From assembly GCA_000226015.1 (NCBI GenBank), contig JH153537.1:135451-158117 (forward strand): a stretch of 22,667 nucleotides of DNA, written 5' to 3'. Positions 12,401 through 18,815 of this stretch are shown here, piece after piece. The stretch's first letter is position 1, and each line of letters starts with the position of its first letter. A model generated the notes under the pieces. That model was not told the origin of the DNA. It ran no database searches and saw only the letters and a list, made by a program, of their open reading frames with translations. The DNA comes from Mnemiopsis leidyi (lineage: Eukaryota; Ctenophora; Tentaculata; Lobata; Bolinopsidae). A program made the translations under genes and the position numbers.

Positions 12401-15400
12401 GTCAGGTCTAGGTGAGCTGCTGAGAGTATTTCGACCAATAGATTAATTATAGATTACTTAAATGTACCTAATAGTGCCAAATAATGACAGACATCTCCAA
12501 GGATGTCCCAAGAAATTGAACTAAAAACAATGAACCCAGGTTAACGAAATAGCACGAAGTAACTGGGAGAAGTATGTGGCTGAGGAGTACGAGGAGCCCC
12601 TTCAGGGACACCTTCTTATGTATCCCATAAATATCTCCCAGGACGGGACTGTGAGTAAAGCTTTTAAGTTTTATTCGATATCTTATTTTATACCTTATTT
12701 GGTTTACGTTATATGACCGTAGTATTAGAAACGGTATTCGTGGTGAGGTGTCTCAAATTTCAAACCCCGTTTCTCTAAATGTGATGCTTCTACCTTTGTT
12801 TTTGGACGCAATCTGTGTCCGTTGGACGATTTGAGAGTATTTCACTGCCAAGAACTAAGGCAGAGCCAATAAATTTTGAGAAATAAGGTGTTTTATCATT
12901 GAAAATTTGAGACTCTTCCCCCACGAATACCGTACTTTAAGATTCACTTTTTAGAAACTATTTCAAATTTCATAAAATTCAAAAATGTTAAGTTTGTTTT
13001 CCATAATATGTAATTCATGTAAGCAATTTTCCATACAGCTATGATATGACATAGCTACGAGAGCTTATAAAAATATTTTTTATAGTTTAATGTAATTTCT
13101 AATCACATGACCATCGCCGACTTTCCCGAAACAAATGCTGTATCCTCGAGTAATCTAAAAAGTATCCTCATAATTTGTTTTCTAATACTCATACGGAGGT
13201 GTTGACTCTTGATTAAAATTAATTGGAGGTGTTGACTATTGATTAAAATTGATTAATTTTAAAAAGGAAGTTCTTGTACTTGGTAGGTCCAGCATTTGGT
13301 GAGGAAACTCGTTTCAATTTTATCTTAACGATAAGATTTTCATTGCTACCTCCGAGTTGTTAAGTGTCAGGAGAAAACAGGTTTTCAGTAAGTTTTTATT
13401 CTACCCGCTGCAATATGAGAAGAATCTGTATAATAAGTCTTTGCGTGTTATAGATCAACCGACCTCAGTTTTGGCTATCTTTTTTTCTGTCTGTCTTATA
13501 TTTAAAGATCTTTCCCTTTGACCCTTTGTTTTTGAAAGCAGTTTTGTCGTCCCTCTTAACCCAGTCATATCCTGTCATAGGACACACTGTTGAGCTCATA
13601 ATGGCACCGCAAATTCAAGTCCCTTGTAATTTCGGCAGAGAGTACATCAACGTTCGAGAACATTGCAACTTGAAGCTGAAACTTAAAAACGGGAATGACT
13701 ACCTCGTAAACTCGATTATAATGTCCTACAATAGCCCGGAAATAAAGCGACTCACCACCGAGCATCACCAAACATCTCTGTACCTGGACGATTTTGAGGA
13801 GGACGCCGTGTATTGCTTTGTTGATGCACTGTATACAGGAGACTTGGAGCAGATCGGCAGAAGTATCTTCACTGATGTTTACAAGATGGTGAGGGTGTTT
13901 AAAGTGTCATGGTTGTTGTCAAGATGCTGGGATTTCTTCACGAATCTTGTGGGTTGTCGTGAAATTATAAGTGCTGAAACTAATGATGCTGTTTATCAGG
14001 AAGTGAAGAATTTGTTTGACATTGCTATGATCATATACACTCAAAACTATCTTGACAAAGAGCAGATTTTTGTTGACGTTTTCATGAAGAGTTTCACTGA
14101 AAAGGATGATAAACTAGAGTTTGCGACGAGGTTTTTTGGAGGCATTGACCTGAATGAAATGCCGAGATATTTGACTGAGCAGACAATTACACTGGTTGGT
14201 GATGAAACTGGTCTGTTGGTTGATGGGTTAGTCACAAGTCTGAGAAATCATAACCTTCATAATCTATCGAATTATGAAGTCAGGCGTTTGCTGGAGAAAT
14301 GTGCTGATGTTTCATTTCATCAAGACAATCCTGTGGCGTACAAATACAATGAGCTCTATGATATCTTAGACGAGATTGACACCCTCACAGAGGATGATTT
14401 GAGATTTTTGAATCGTATCAAAAGAGTTTGGATAAAAAGAGCATCTGGTTTTATATCTAGCTATTCAAATGTTATGAAAGTGAAACAGCCAACTTTGACC
14501 ATATCAGAAGAAAATGATAATTCGAACGCTGATTCTTTGATAAATAAGCATGTTGCAAACTCAAAGATTTCAACTGAGGTGAGAGAAGCAGACGATTTAG
14601 GGCCTACCTCAAGTTCGGCTAAAGCTCAAGAAGATGAACACAACGAAGAGGACACTCTAGGTAGCTCCAATTCTAGCTATTATAGCGGCGAAGAAGACGA
14701 ATCATCCTGGTTTGCTTTATGAATTCTTGATTGTTGGCGTTGTCAAAGTTGGTCGTAACGGTTTGATTCTCCTATGCTGATTTAGAAACACATTTAGCAA
14801 CCATGAGTAATCATAGTGCCATGTGTTGAAAAAAGCTTGAGTTGCCTGGTATCGACAAAAATTGTATAAGGCCCAAATAAAGTTTTCGTTCCTTCCTTCT
14901 ATTTTCTGACCGTGAATTTCGTCGACTGTTATGGAATTATCTAAAAAGGTTGTAGGGCATTGACTATGACTCCTGGGAAATTGCCTCATCACTCATGGTG
15001 AATGATCAAAAAACTTTACCACATCCAGTGATGTTTTTCTAATGATCAACAGATCAAGGTTAAAATAGACATTTGGTTCACACTTTCACAACTTTATTTT
15101 CTTTCAACATACGTTAAGACTTAACGTATGTTGAAATTTGTCTAAATTTGTTTAGCAGATACAATTTTGGAATTATGGCTGTTGTCAATGGGCATGGTTT
15201 AATTATTGACCATTTAACTATCAAAATTTTGGATATTTTGACAATCGTCATGGTCAAAATATTTTTAACCATTTGTCTATGATTAGTGATTACCTGACTA
15301 GGTCAAATTGCGAATGAAATCATGGCCGTTTTACGTCCTTCCTTTTTGATATTTTTCCCATTCAAAATTGAATCCAGGGCTTATAAATTTAACTGTTCGG

Positions 15401-15638
15401 CACCATCAAGACGGGGCAAGTAAGACCTGTTTCCAAAAAATTAATGAGTAATACCAATTGCAATAAGCCTTCTGACCTTGTTATGCTTTTAGAAGATAGA
15501 TTTAATCCCTTATTTTATTAAATGTTGACACATCTATTGCAGGTGAGCGCGCTAGAGGGATTTGAGAACTTCCCTGATACAGAAGCTTCAGTTCTAGGAG
15601 CCAAGTCTTCCGTCCTGGTTGAGAAACTGACCACGTAA
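337..15638 (+). CDS. Phospholipase D, C2/plant type (partial, 14 exons seen, 5' end outside window)
   Basis: Hydrolyses phosphatidylcholine-type lipids to phosphatidic acid and a head group at membranes (family knowledge). Exons: 337-423, 800-911, 1446-1578, 1731-1815, 1938-2114, 2306-2492, 2753-2888, 3089-3255, 3436-3559, 3816-3919, 4095-4241, 11851-11943, 12540-12650, 15543-15638. All introns are GT-AG and codon phase matches at every junction. They total 1,759 nt, about 586 residues; plant PLD-alpha has about 810, so roughly 200 N-terminal residues, including any C2 domain, should lie upstream. Both HKD motifs are intact: HQKSIICD (1763-1786) and HSKMMIVD (3911-4109, split by an intron). 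The motifs [32 protein letters not shown] and [10 protein letters not shown] match plant C2-PLDs rather than the PX/PH-type PLD1/2 of animals. The last residues LTT also match plant PLD-alpha. Exon 800-911 has a one-base frameshift. Three other genes are nested in its introns. Confidence 0.9.
800..911 (+). CDS. PLD exon with internal frameshift
   Basis: The first half reads [13 protein letters not shown] in the phase set by the upstream exon and then meets TAG at 859-861. The second half, [18 protein letters not shown], is read in the +2 frame starting at 858-860, and that frame is the one continued by the next exon (IWDEYDD). Both halves match the plant PLD block TEITLVRD...GELLKKKASEGV..LVWDD. 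The net effect is one base missing (or two extra) near 853-860, which includes a TT run. Donor atg|GTATGT at 912. Confidence 0.8.
912..1445 (+). other. PLD intron
   Basis: Runs from GTATGT to the acceptor CCCAG at 1441-1445. It contains a strong hairpin at 1046-1083 and no coding signal that I can see. Confidence 0.8.
1046..1083. repeat. Perfect 13-bp inverted repeat (hairpin)
   Basis: AAACCTTGTCATA (1046-1058) and its exact reverse complement TATGACAAGGTTT (1071-1083) flank a 12-nt AT-rich loop. It lies inside a PLD intron. Confidence 0.9.
1446..1578 (+). CDS. PLD exon
   Basis: Encodes IWDEYDD...[18 protein letters not shown], the counterpart of the plant WDD...THDEET..YF segment before the first HKD motif. 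Acceptor CCCAG, donor g|GTGTGT, phase 1. Confidence 0.85.
1731..1815 (+). CDS. PLD exon carrying HKD motif 1
   Basis: Short exon coding [13 protein letters not shown]; His at 1763-1765, Lys at 1769-1771 and Asp at 1784-1786 form HxKxxxxD. It lacks a start codon and is easily missed by ORF scans. Acceptor CATTCAG, donor ag|GTCAGG (no +5 G), phase 2, which joins exactly to the next exon (AG+A = Arg). Confidence 0.85.
1938..2114 (+). CDS. PLD exon with the plant-type [13 protein letters not shown] block
   Basis: Encodes [20 protein letters not shown] followed by [10 protein letters not shown], a diagnostic stretch of C2-type plant PLDs. Acceptor TTTCCAG, donor ACAG|GTTTAC. Confidence 0.9.
2306..2492 (+). 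CDS. PLD exon ending at a repeated splice donor
   Basis: Begins [19 protein letters not shown] (plant: SRLEGPIAWDVLYNFEQRW), followed by an acidic insert and VQFLRSI. The donor CAG|GTAGGC lies in the first unit of a 20-bp tandem repeat, so the same donor context recurs every 20 bases downstream. Confidence 0.85.
2488..2597. repeat. 20-bp minisatellite duplicating a splice donor
   Basis: Unit GTCAGGTAGGCATTATTTAT, full copies at 2488, 2508, 2528, 2548 and 2568, then a degenerate partial copy at 2588 (GTCAAGTAAG). Copy 1 contains the exon-intron junction of the PLD exon. Copies 2, 3 and 5 keep CAGGTAGG; copy 4 has CAGGAAGG and has lost the GT. Confidence 0.95.
2753..2888 (+). CDS. PLD exon with IENQYFLG motif
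   Basis: Encodes [19 protein letters not shown], matching plant [19 protein letters not shown]. Acceptor TTTTTTCAG, donor g|GTCAGT, phase 1. Confidence 0.9.
3089..3255 (+). CDS. PLD exon
   Basis: Encodes a loop, then helix [15 protein letters not shown] and strand [17 protein letters not shown] (plant: VIPMWPEGVPES). Acceptor TTTTCCAG, donor CCG|GTACGT, phase 0. Confidence 0.9.
3436..3559 (+). CDS. PLD exon
   Basis: Encodes [20 protein letters not shown]...[11 protein letters not shown], equivalent to plant VQAILDWQRRTMEMMYKDI..YLTFFCLG. Acceptor GTTTCCAG, donor g|GTATGT, phase 1. Confidence 0.9.
3816..3919 (+). CDS. PLD exon ending inside HKD motif 2
   Basis: Encodes an acidic linker and then [13 protein letters not shown]; the His and Lys of the second HxKxxxxD are the last codons before the donor AAG|GTTAAT. 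Acceptor CGGTTCAG. Confidence 0.85.
4095..4241 (+). CDS. PLD exon completing HKD motif 2
   Basis: Starts [20 protein letters not shown], supplying the Asp of HKD2 and the conserved [10 protein letters not shown]. Acceptor TTTCCCCAG, donor GAT|GTAAGT, phase 0. Confidence 0.92.
4242..5360 (+). other. Large PLD intron, 5' part
   Basis: AT-rich sequence between the strong donor GTAAGT and the nested acyltransferase start. It should contain that gene's promoter and 5' UTR. I see no convincing TATA box or exon. A CCAAT motif at about 5171 is the only candidate element. Confidence 0.6.
5361..7550 (+). CDS. NRF-6 type (nose resistant to fluoxetine) membrane acyltransferase, acyltransferase 3 family
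   Basis: Complete single-exon 729-residue multi-pass membrane protein. Residues 1-25 form a signal peptide. About 43-205 is a cysteine-bearing NRF domain (C79, C127, C142, C162, C167, C201) with the typical [20 protein letters not shown] membrane segment spans about 211-234, followed by an acidic cytoplasmic stretch (251-265). From about 310 to the end is the acyltransferase-3 domain: [18 protein letters not shown] (His327), [10 protein letters not shown] (Asp362), [46 protein letters not shown] and the terminal VEQPVANLE. The family is thought to transfer acyl groups to lipids or other substrates; C. elegans NRF-6 acts in gut uptake and lipid transport. Substrate is unknown here. It lies on the same strand within a PLD intron. 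Having no intron while its host is intron-rich suggests a retroposed origin (inference). Confidence 0.92.
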   Translation: MTFISPTPTVLVCLIFFQACLQSAANPWSQIHPVPVPAKLSTPLNAPALQREILSNFTASIVEIFSNFDFDGLGNDTKCTEKLTDLVGGLISGSPSAEGIAFLDALGKPGPGITLGNFMWLGNYEMCGKGALAAAGNNYQNCVLTGTLYLGYYPLNLTWTGCSPPECRDNQDFQDVFKQIAALINKSGMIHTDPASWVARCDVEQEFDAGAYAAVTIISIFGFLVVVGTVWYLLEPVIVSFLERNRDDTSVLVDAEEEGTEEQDTAPAKSRKYKTTNQPESFPVRFLKCFSLQKTMDTLFSMETKPGQILCLNGIRVLSINWVVLGHTYLFSLSNTGGFSYLGELTKRRNFLLVLNGLPSVDSFFALSGFLVTYLLLKQLAKRAGLSPLQWMAFYLHRYLRLTIPYLVAMLVEGWLYRLVMTGPRAQLVSSGPQNSHDSCEKFWWTNVLYINNFVPWKAAEACLGQGWYLANDMQFFFIAPIFISLLFWRPLVGLVGSLGGIVCSAVTAAVITAHYKLGPASISDSNPDDFWLLYNKPWIRITPYLVGILGGWFYWKWGEEIRKGVKTLPEWLKVISATPIWLVTAAVQYAVVFGLYDDIQDQMQHQKAAKEADSVSYQSLARIGWSLSLTIQVLLCQCGLGGFINSLLSWNGWLVLSRLTYSVFLLHLGLLTVFGAQMRHVLFLNPDFEFAVLYLGLLAMSYLAAAVLYLTVEQPVANLEGITYRKSV
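7551..8148. other. Intergenic gap between two convergent nested genes
   Basis: Presumed 3' UTRs of the acyltransferase (+) and of the minus-strand membrane protein gene. No exact AATAAA was found on the + strand. A minus-strand AATAAA lies at 8025-8030. Confidence 0.6.
8025..8030 (-). terminator. Polyadenylation signal AATAAA
   Basis: TTTATT on the + strand, about 120 bases beyond the stop codon of the minus-strand gene ending at 8149. A reasonable distance for a 3' UTR, but a motif this short can occur by chance. Confidence 0.4.
8149..9290 (-). CDS. Small single-pass (type I) membrane protein, three exons, unrecognised
   Basis: Exon 1 9290-9213 (26 codons), exon 2 8897-8694 (68 codons), exon 3 from 8487 (or 8511) to the TGA or other stop at 8149. 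Donors are AGT|GTGAGA and ACG|GTAAGA; acceptors are CTTTAG and CTTAAG (or GAAAG). All joins are phase 0. The product, about 206-214 residues, would be: hydrophobic signal peptide ending IIGAFS; short acidic ectodomain starting [10 protein letters not shown] with one Cys; transmembrane helix [20 protein letters not shown]; basic stop-transfer KFRYKIVLR; a Gln/Tyr-rich and Pro/Arg (PRPRPR) cytoplasmic tail with an acidic end. I do not recognise the family. The gene is antisense within the large PLD intron. Exon 2 and the tail look well supported; exon 1 and the choice of last acceptor are inference. The tail could alternatively start at its own ATG (8502). Confidence 0.6.
9291..11850 (+). other. 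Large PLD intron, 3' part
   Basis: About 2.5 kb of AT-rich sequence with no exon that I can support. It should include the promoter of the minus-strand membrane protein gene. It contains a 12-bp triplet repeat (10098-10133) and a short duplication (11761-11790), and ends in ATTTCAG. Confidence 0.6.
10098..10133. repeat. 12-bp tandem repeat, three exact copies
   Basis: ATTGATAAAATT repeated three times without change in an AT-rich intron. Confidence 0.9.
11851..11943 (+). CDS. PLD exon after the 7.6-kb intron
   Basis: Encodes [16 protein letters not shown]...[10 protein letters not shown], matching plant GFRMSLWYEHLG...NPESSECIRK. Acceptor GATTTCAG, donor AAG|GTGGGT, 31 codons, phase 0 on both sides. 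This exon is what links the upstream HKD exons to the C-terminal exons across the nested genes. Confidence 0.9.
11944..12539 (+). other. PLD intron
   Basis: 596 bases between GTGGGT and AACCCAG; nothing else recognised. Confidence 0.8.
12540..12650 (+). CDS. PLD exon
   Basis: Encodes [17 protein letters not shown] and then [15 protein letters not shown], matching plant VNQIADKYWDLY..GHLLRYPIGV. Acceptor AACCCAG, donor ACT|GTGAGT, 37 codons, phase 0. Confidence 0.9.
12731..12933. mobile_element. Candidate MITE, about 203 bp, with terminal inverted repeats
   Basis: Left end ACGGTATTCGTGG plus GTCTCAAATTT (12731-12760) is matched in reverse complement by the right end (12903-12933), with a 6/7-nt divergent spacer between the two blocks. 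No ORF inside. No clear target-site duplication is visible, so the exact ends are uncertain. Confidence 0.55.
13195..13250. repeat. 26-bp direct duplication
   Basis: GGAGGTGTTGACTCTTGATT and six more bases at 13195-13220 recur at 13225-13250 with one change. Confidence 0.85.
13279..14038 (+). repeat. Segment duplicated in inverted orientation at 21959-22667
   Basis: Covers the 5' flank and first part of the BTB gene. The two copies are nearly identical except for a 51-base block present only here in the 5' flank. Homology ends abruptly after TCATATAC (14031-14038). Confidence 0.9.
13601..14722 (+). CDS. BTB/POZ domain protein, intronless, nested in a PLD intron
   Basis: 373 residues from the ATG at 13601. 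The open frame extends upstream to 13526, but without an ATG start. Residues about 15-115 are BTB-like: [49 protein letters not shown] (the usual F..ll.YiYtG region). A helical BACK-like region follows, then an acidic Ser/Glu-rich tail ending DESSWFAL. No Kelch, MATH or zinc-finger domain is seen. BTB domains mediate dimerisation and often link substrates to Cullin-3; whether this one does is unknown. AATAAA at 14876. A near-identical truncated copy lies at 22396-21941 on the opposite strand, so this belongs to a recently duplicating family. Confidence 0.85.
   Translation: MAPQIQVPCNFGREYINVREHCNLKLKLKNGNDYLVNSIIMSYNSPEIKRLTTEHHQTSLYLDDFEEDAVYCFVDALYTGDLEQIGRSIFTDVYKMVRVFKVSWLLSRCWDFFTNLVGCREIISAETNDAVYQEVKNLFDIAMIIYTQNYLDKEQIFVDVFMKSFTEKDDKLEFATRFFGGIDLNEMPRYLTEQTITLVGDETGLLVDGLVTSLRNHNLHNLSNYEVRRLLEKCADVSFHQDNPVAYKYNELYDILDEIDTLTEDDLRFLNRIKRVWIKRASGFISSYSNVMKVKQPTLTISEENDNSNADSLINKHVANSKISTEVREADDLGPTSSSAKAQEDEHNEEDTLGSSNSSYYSGEEDESSWFAL
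14876..14881 (+). terminator. Polyadenylation signal AATAAA of the BTB gene
   Basis: Exact AATAAA 154 bases after the BTB stop codon, on the same strand. Confidence 0.5.
14882..15542 (+). other. PLD intron downstream of the nested BTB gene
   Basis: AT-rich. Contains a near-perfect palindrome at 15102-15136 and ends in TATTGCAG. No exon recognised. Confidence 0.65.
15102..15136. repeat. 35-bp palindrome (17-bp perfect arms, 1-nt centre)
   Basis: TTTCAACATACGTTAAG (15102-15118), a single A, then the exact reverse complement CTTAACGTATGTTGAAA (15120-15136). It could extrude as a cruciform or mark a foldback junction. Confidence 0.95.
15543..15638 (+). CDS. Last PLD exon with stop codon
   Basis: Encodes [20 protein letters not shown] then [11 protein letters not shown] and TAA, matching plant LPGFEFFPDT.A.ILG.KS..LP..LTT. 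The conserved C-terminal LTT shows that the reading frame ends where the family ends. Confidence 0.92.
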   Translation: MSALEGFENFPDTEASVLGAKSSVLVEKLTT

Positions 15639-16871
15639 AATTTGATGTCGAAAGTTTTGTGGGTATATGGTAGTACACTATCAGACTTACTACTTAGAGT
15701 GACAACTGACATGACCCAGAACAGAGAACTGATCATTCTCAGGATTTAAGTTCTGTGATCAATATCAATGCCGAATCATTTTAGTTTTGTTTGTAACAAG
15801 CACTTTTATTAGGTTGAATTTTCTGATTTAATACAGATCAACGCTTTTAAGATTTTCATTAAACACATCAGCTTTTTTTCTTGGACCTTATTGAAACCGG
15901 TTTTAGTATTATATTTTTCGGTAAATTTTTCATTTATTTTGAATTTGATTGTTCTATGTTCATGTTGATGAATATTTCCCAATCAAGTGATTATGAACAT
16001 TGAACGTGTCACGTGGATTAACGATCCTCATTGTCATAGCGAAAGTAATGAAATGAGTAAGATCTTGATAAACTTTTTGAGCACAAATTTGTGAAAATAA
16101 ATGCTTTGTATATGGTTCAGGTGATTGAATGAGATTTTTAAAAAGCGTGTTTCCAGCTTTCACGGTTCCAAATATTTGTCTAGTAAACCTCCATCTTCGT
16201 ATAAAGTTCATGAAACTATAAAATTTGATTACAAATCATCAGAAAATATTTGAATATGAATTAAAAGTAAAAACTTAAAAAGTAAAAATTTATATCATTA
16301 TCCGAGCAGACCAGACTACGATATTTCTCAACTATAAATGTAATAGAACTATTGTCATGGAATAAAATTCAATTAATTAAAATGGCCTATAAAGGCTGCA
16401 ACTTCAACTGTCTTCCATTTTCCAAGTTTATTGTGGGGATGTTGATTCTATTATCACCTGGTTATAGCGTCTCAGGACCGGTCGAAGATCTTTGTTGTCT
16501 GTCTGTACAGATCATATCACACCAGCGACTTCCCACTTCGCCTAATGGAGTAAAGACAAGCTTTTGTTGGGTGTTGAGTTGAACCCCGCCTACAGACATG
16601 ACAATAGAAAACCTATCGAGTTAGCACTTTTCTTTCTTTCAAATCGAGGTAAAGGGTTTAAAACTAAAGCTCACAAAGGTCAAATCTTTAAGTTAAAAAT
16701 TTTATATTTGTTGTAAGATCTACGTCGACTTTGAAGTTTAAAACATGACATAAACAAGTTTTAGAAGTATCTCAAGGTGTTGATTTTACTTTCATTCTGT
16801 CAAATTTCAACCATAATTTCTTAATTAGTCCGAACTAACAGTAACCAAGACCCCTCCCCACCAGTAGTACT
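15639..16871 (+). other. PLD 3' UTR and spacer to the ShKT gene
   Basis: No gene that I can support. AATAAA occurs at 16096-16101 and again near 16361; either could end the PLD transcript. A CACGTG lies near 16010. The last part should contain the ShKT gene promoter, but no TATA box is obvious. Confidence 0.55.
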
Positions 16872-18120
16872 ATGATATTCCTGACCTTTATCTCAGCGAG
16901 CCTTCTCTTCTCCCTGGTCTCCGCTGAGCACCCCTCTAGTTGTGAGGATAAGAGTGAGACTTGTCCTGATAGAGCTGCTGCTGGAGAGTGTTATAAGGCT
17001 GACTCCTGGGAGCAGATATTCGAGGAGTGTCCTCTTTCTTGCAATCAGGTGAGGGTTCTGGGTATTATTTATTCTTAGTCTGCACTGAGGTTTTTGGATG
17101 CATCTCCTGTGAAGTTTTGTAGTGCAACAACTAGTTACGTTTTCGAGTCGAATACAGGATAATCATAATATACAAAGATAAATACATAATATTGCAGTAT
17201 AGATCAGGTTATTTACTGAACTTTCATTTTCCTTCCTGCAGTGTGTTTGTGGGGATAACCACGAGTCCTGTGGGGTTTGGGCCGAGTACGACCAGTGTAC
17301 AGACAACCCTGACTGGATGCACAAGCAGTGTAGGAAATCTTGTGAAGTCTGCGGTAAGTCTGTAGAGAAAGTTAAGTTTTAGAACCTTGGAGCTGTTTCT
17401 GCGCTCTCAAATGAGATTTGCCGGTTTTTGCGCTCTCATTTAAGACCTGCCGCAGTGAGCTGTAAGATTAAGAGTAAGACTCATACTGGCTGACTTTCCA
17501 ACGTCTCATCTATTTTTCAACTCACAGCGTACTCAAAGTCAGCGCTTAATTTAAGATCCATATGATTTACCGTATGTAGACTCGTGTGAAGACAAAGATC
17601 CCGAGTGTCCCGAGTTGGCAGCGGCAGGGCAATGTTACGAGCATGAAGATTGGGACGAGATCTTCCAGAAGTGTCCCAAATCTTGTCATCGCTGTGGTAA
17701 GTAGTCTACAGTAGAATCTCATCAGGTTCTGGTTGCTATAACAACTATAACAAAGCAGTTACTAGTTACTAAGAAACTCTAAATTTCAGTGCTGCTATTA
17801 CTATAAGTTTAGATCTGCTGCTACCTAGGTTGACTATATAGCTACTTACATAAACCTTCGTTCCAATGCTCACTGGAATTGTAGTTTTCAACATTATAGT
17901 TCACTTACTATTGTGAACCTTGTTACTATAACTATCGCTATGTGAATGTCCATAATTACCTATCCGAACAATGAACATTCTCTCAGAGTGTGGAGATAAC
18001 CACGTGGACTGCGCAGAGTTTGCTGCACGTGGCGACTGTGACGCCTCCAACGGCTGGATGTTGGTACAGTGCCAGAAATCTTGTCAAGTTAGAATCTGCT
18101 CCGAATCTTCTTGTTCTTAG
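16872..18120 (+). CDS. Secreted protein with four ShKT domains
   Basis: Exons 16872-17048, 17242-17353, 17580-17696, 17987-18120 give 179 residues; all junctions are GT-AG and phases match (0, 1, 1). Residues 1-18 form a signal peptide. Four six-cysteine ShKT modules follow directly. Modules 1 and 3 resemble each other (CEDK..., AAAG.CY, W..IF..CP.SC), as do 2 and 4 (CGDNH..C, WM..QC.KSC), so the protein looks like a duplicated two-module unit. Each exon carries about one module; the final Cys of module 1 is the first codon of exon 2. Module 4 has two extra residues before its last Cys. ShKT domains occur in cnidarian potassium-channel toxins and in many ordinary secreted or matrix proteins and peptidases. 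Nothing here establishes a toxin role, and a tandem-ShKT structural, mucosal or defence protein is as likely. Confidence 0.88.
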
Positions 18121-18597
18121 TCGCTTTATGGTGTTTTTGCATGCTACGTAAGATTTATTTTAAAAAATTTAGAATTTTTTGTTAATTACATATTTTATTT
18201 TTTGGCTCTGATACTAATATAAAATATTTGTCAAGTGAAACAAAAATGATTTGAGGATTAGCGTTCAGTCATAATTATCTTGAAGTGATAATGGAGTAGT
18301 GGGTCACCTACAATTTGTCAAAAGTACAGATTTTTCCAATTTTATCCAAATTGTGATTGGTTTCCAGCCTAATGACTCAAAAATGCATAATGATTGCGTC
18401 TTGACTTTGCCAGTTGTCGATAAATGAATTACCAGTTAACATGATAAAACTAAACAGAGTCAAATCCACCCCAATCTCTAACACGAGGACAAAAATCCAA
18501 AAACTTTGGCACCCATCCCAAAATAAATTCCCACCAATTCATTAATTGTTTCAAAGCGCTGGCTGGACATATTTTATCGCACGTACGTCACGCCGCA
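18121..18597. other. ShKT 3' flank, AT-rich
   Basis: No exact AATAAA just after the stop codon and no coding signal. Base composition changes to more GC-rich from about 18550. Confidence 0.5.
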
Positions 18598-18783
18598 CAC
18601 GTGCATCTAAATGACCAGTCACAATGACCAACAATTGACATGTAATTTCTTCGTTAACGGCTGAGTTCACATGAGGAACAGGGCTCGCGACGGCAATTCA
18701 TTATCAAAGCCCCAACCCCGATAAGCGAGCCCGGTGTCACGTGATTTCCACGTGTTCAATGTAACACGTGGTTGTGTCACGTG
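18598..18783 (+). promoter_or_regulatory. Cluster of five CACGTG E-boxes
   Basis: CACGTG at 18598, 18738, 18749, 18765 and 18778, four of them within 46 bp. The central pair forms a perfect inverted repeat, CCACGTGTT-caatgt-AACACGTGG, flanked on both sides by GTGTCACGTGAT. GTCACGTGA is the core favoured by USF and MiT/TFE-type bHLH-Zip factors. It lies about 460-500 bp upstream of the first exon at 19242, so it is a likely promoter or enhancer of that gene (inference). Confidence 0.6.
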
Positions 18784-18815
18784 ATCACCTGATCATCTGC
18801 ACTCTGCTCCTGGAG

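Larger units (their letters stand above)
12651..13600 (+). other. PLD intron upstream of the nested BTB gene
   Basis: Holds an inverted-repeat-flanked element (12731-12933), a 26-bp direct duplication (13195-13250) and, from 13279 onward, the 5' flank of the BTB gene that is duplicated at the window's right end. Confidence 0.7.

Noticed and set aside
15960..16211. 83-codon minus-strand ORF with ordinary-looking amino acid composition
   Set aside because: Codon use follows the AT-rich background, with no partner exons or motifs; chance ORFs of this size are expected in this length of DNA.
16382..16582. 66-codon ORF with a good ATG context and a hydrophobic N-terminal stretch resembling a signal peptide
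   Set aside because: After the hydrophobic part the peptide is not convincing, and no second exon or family match is visible. Undecided; transcript data would settle it.
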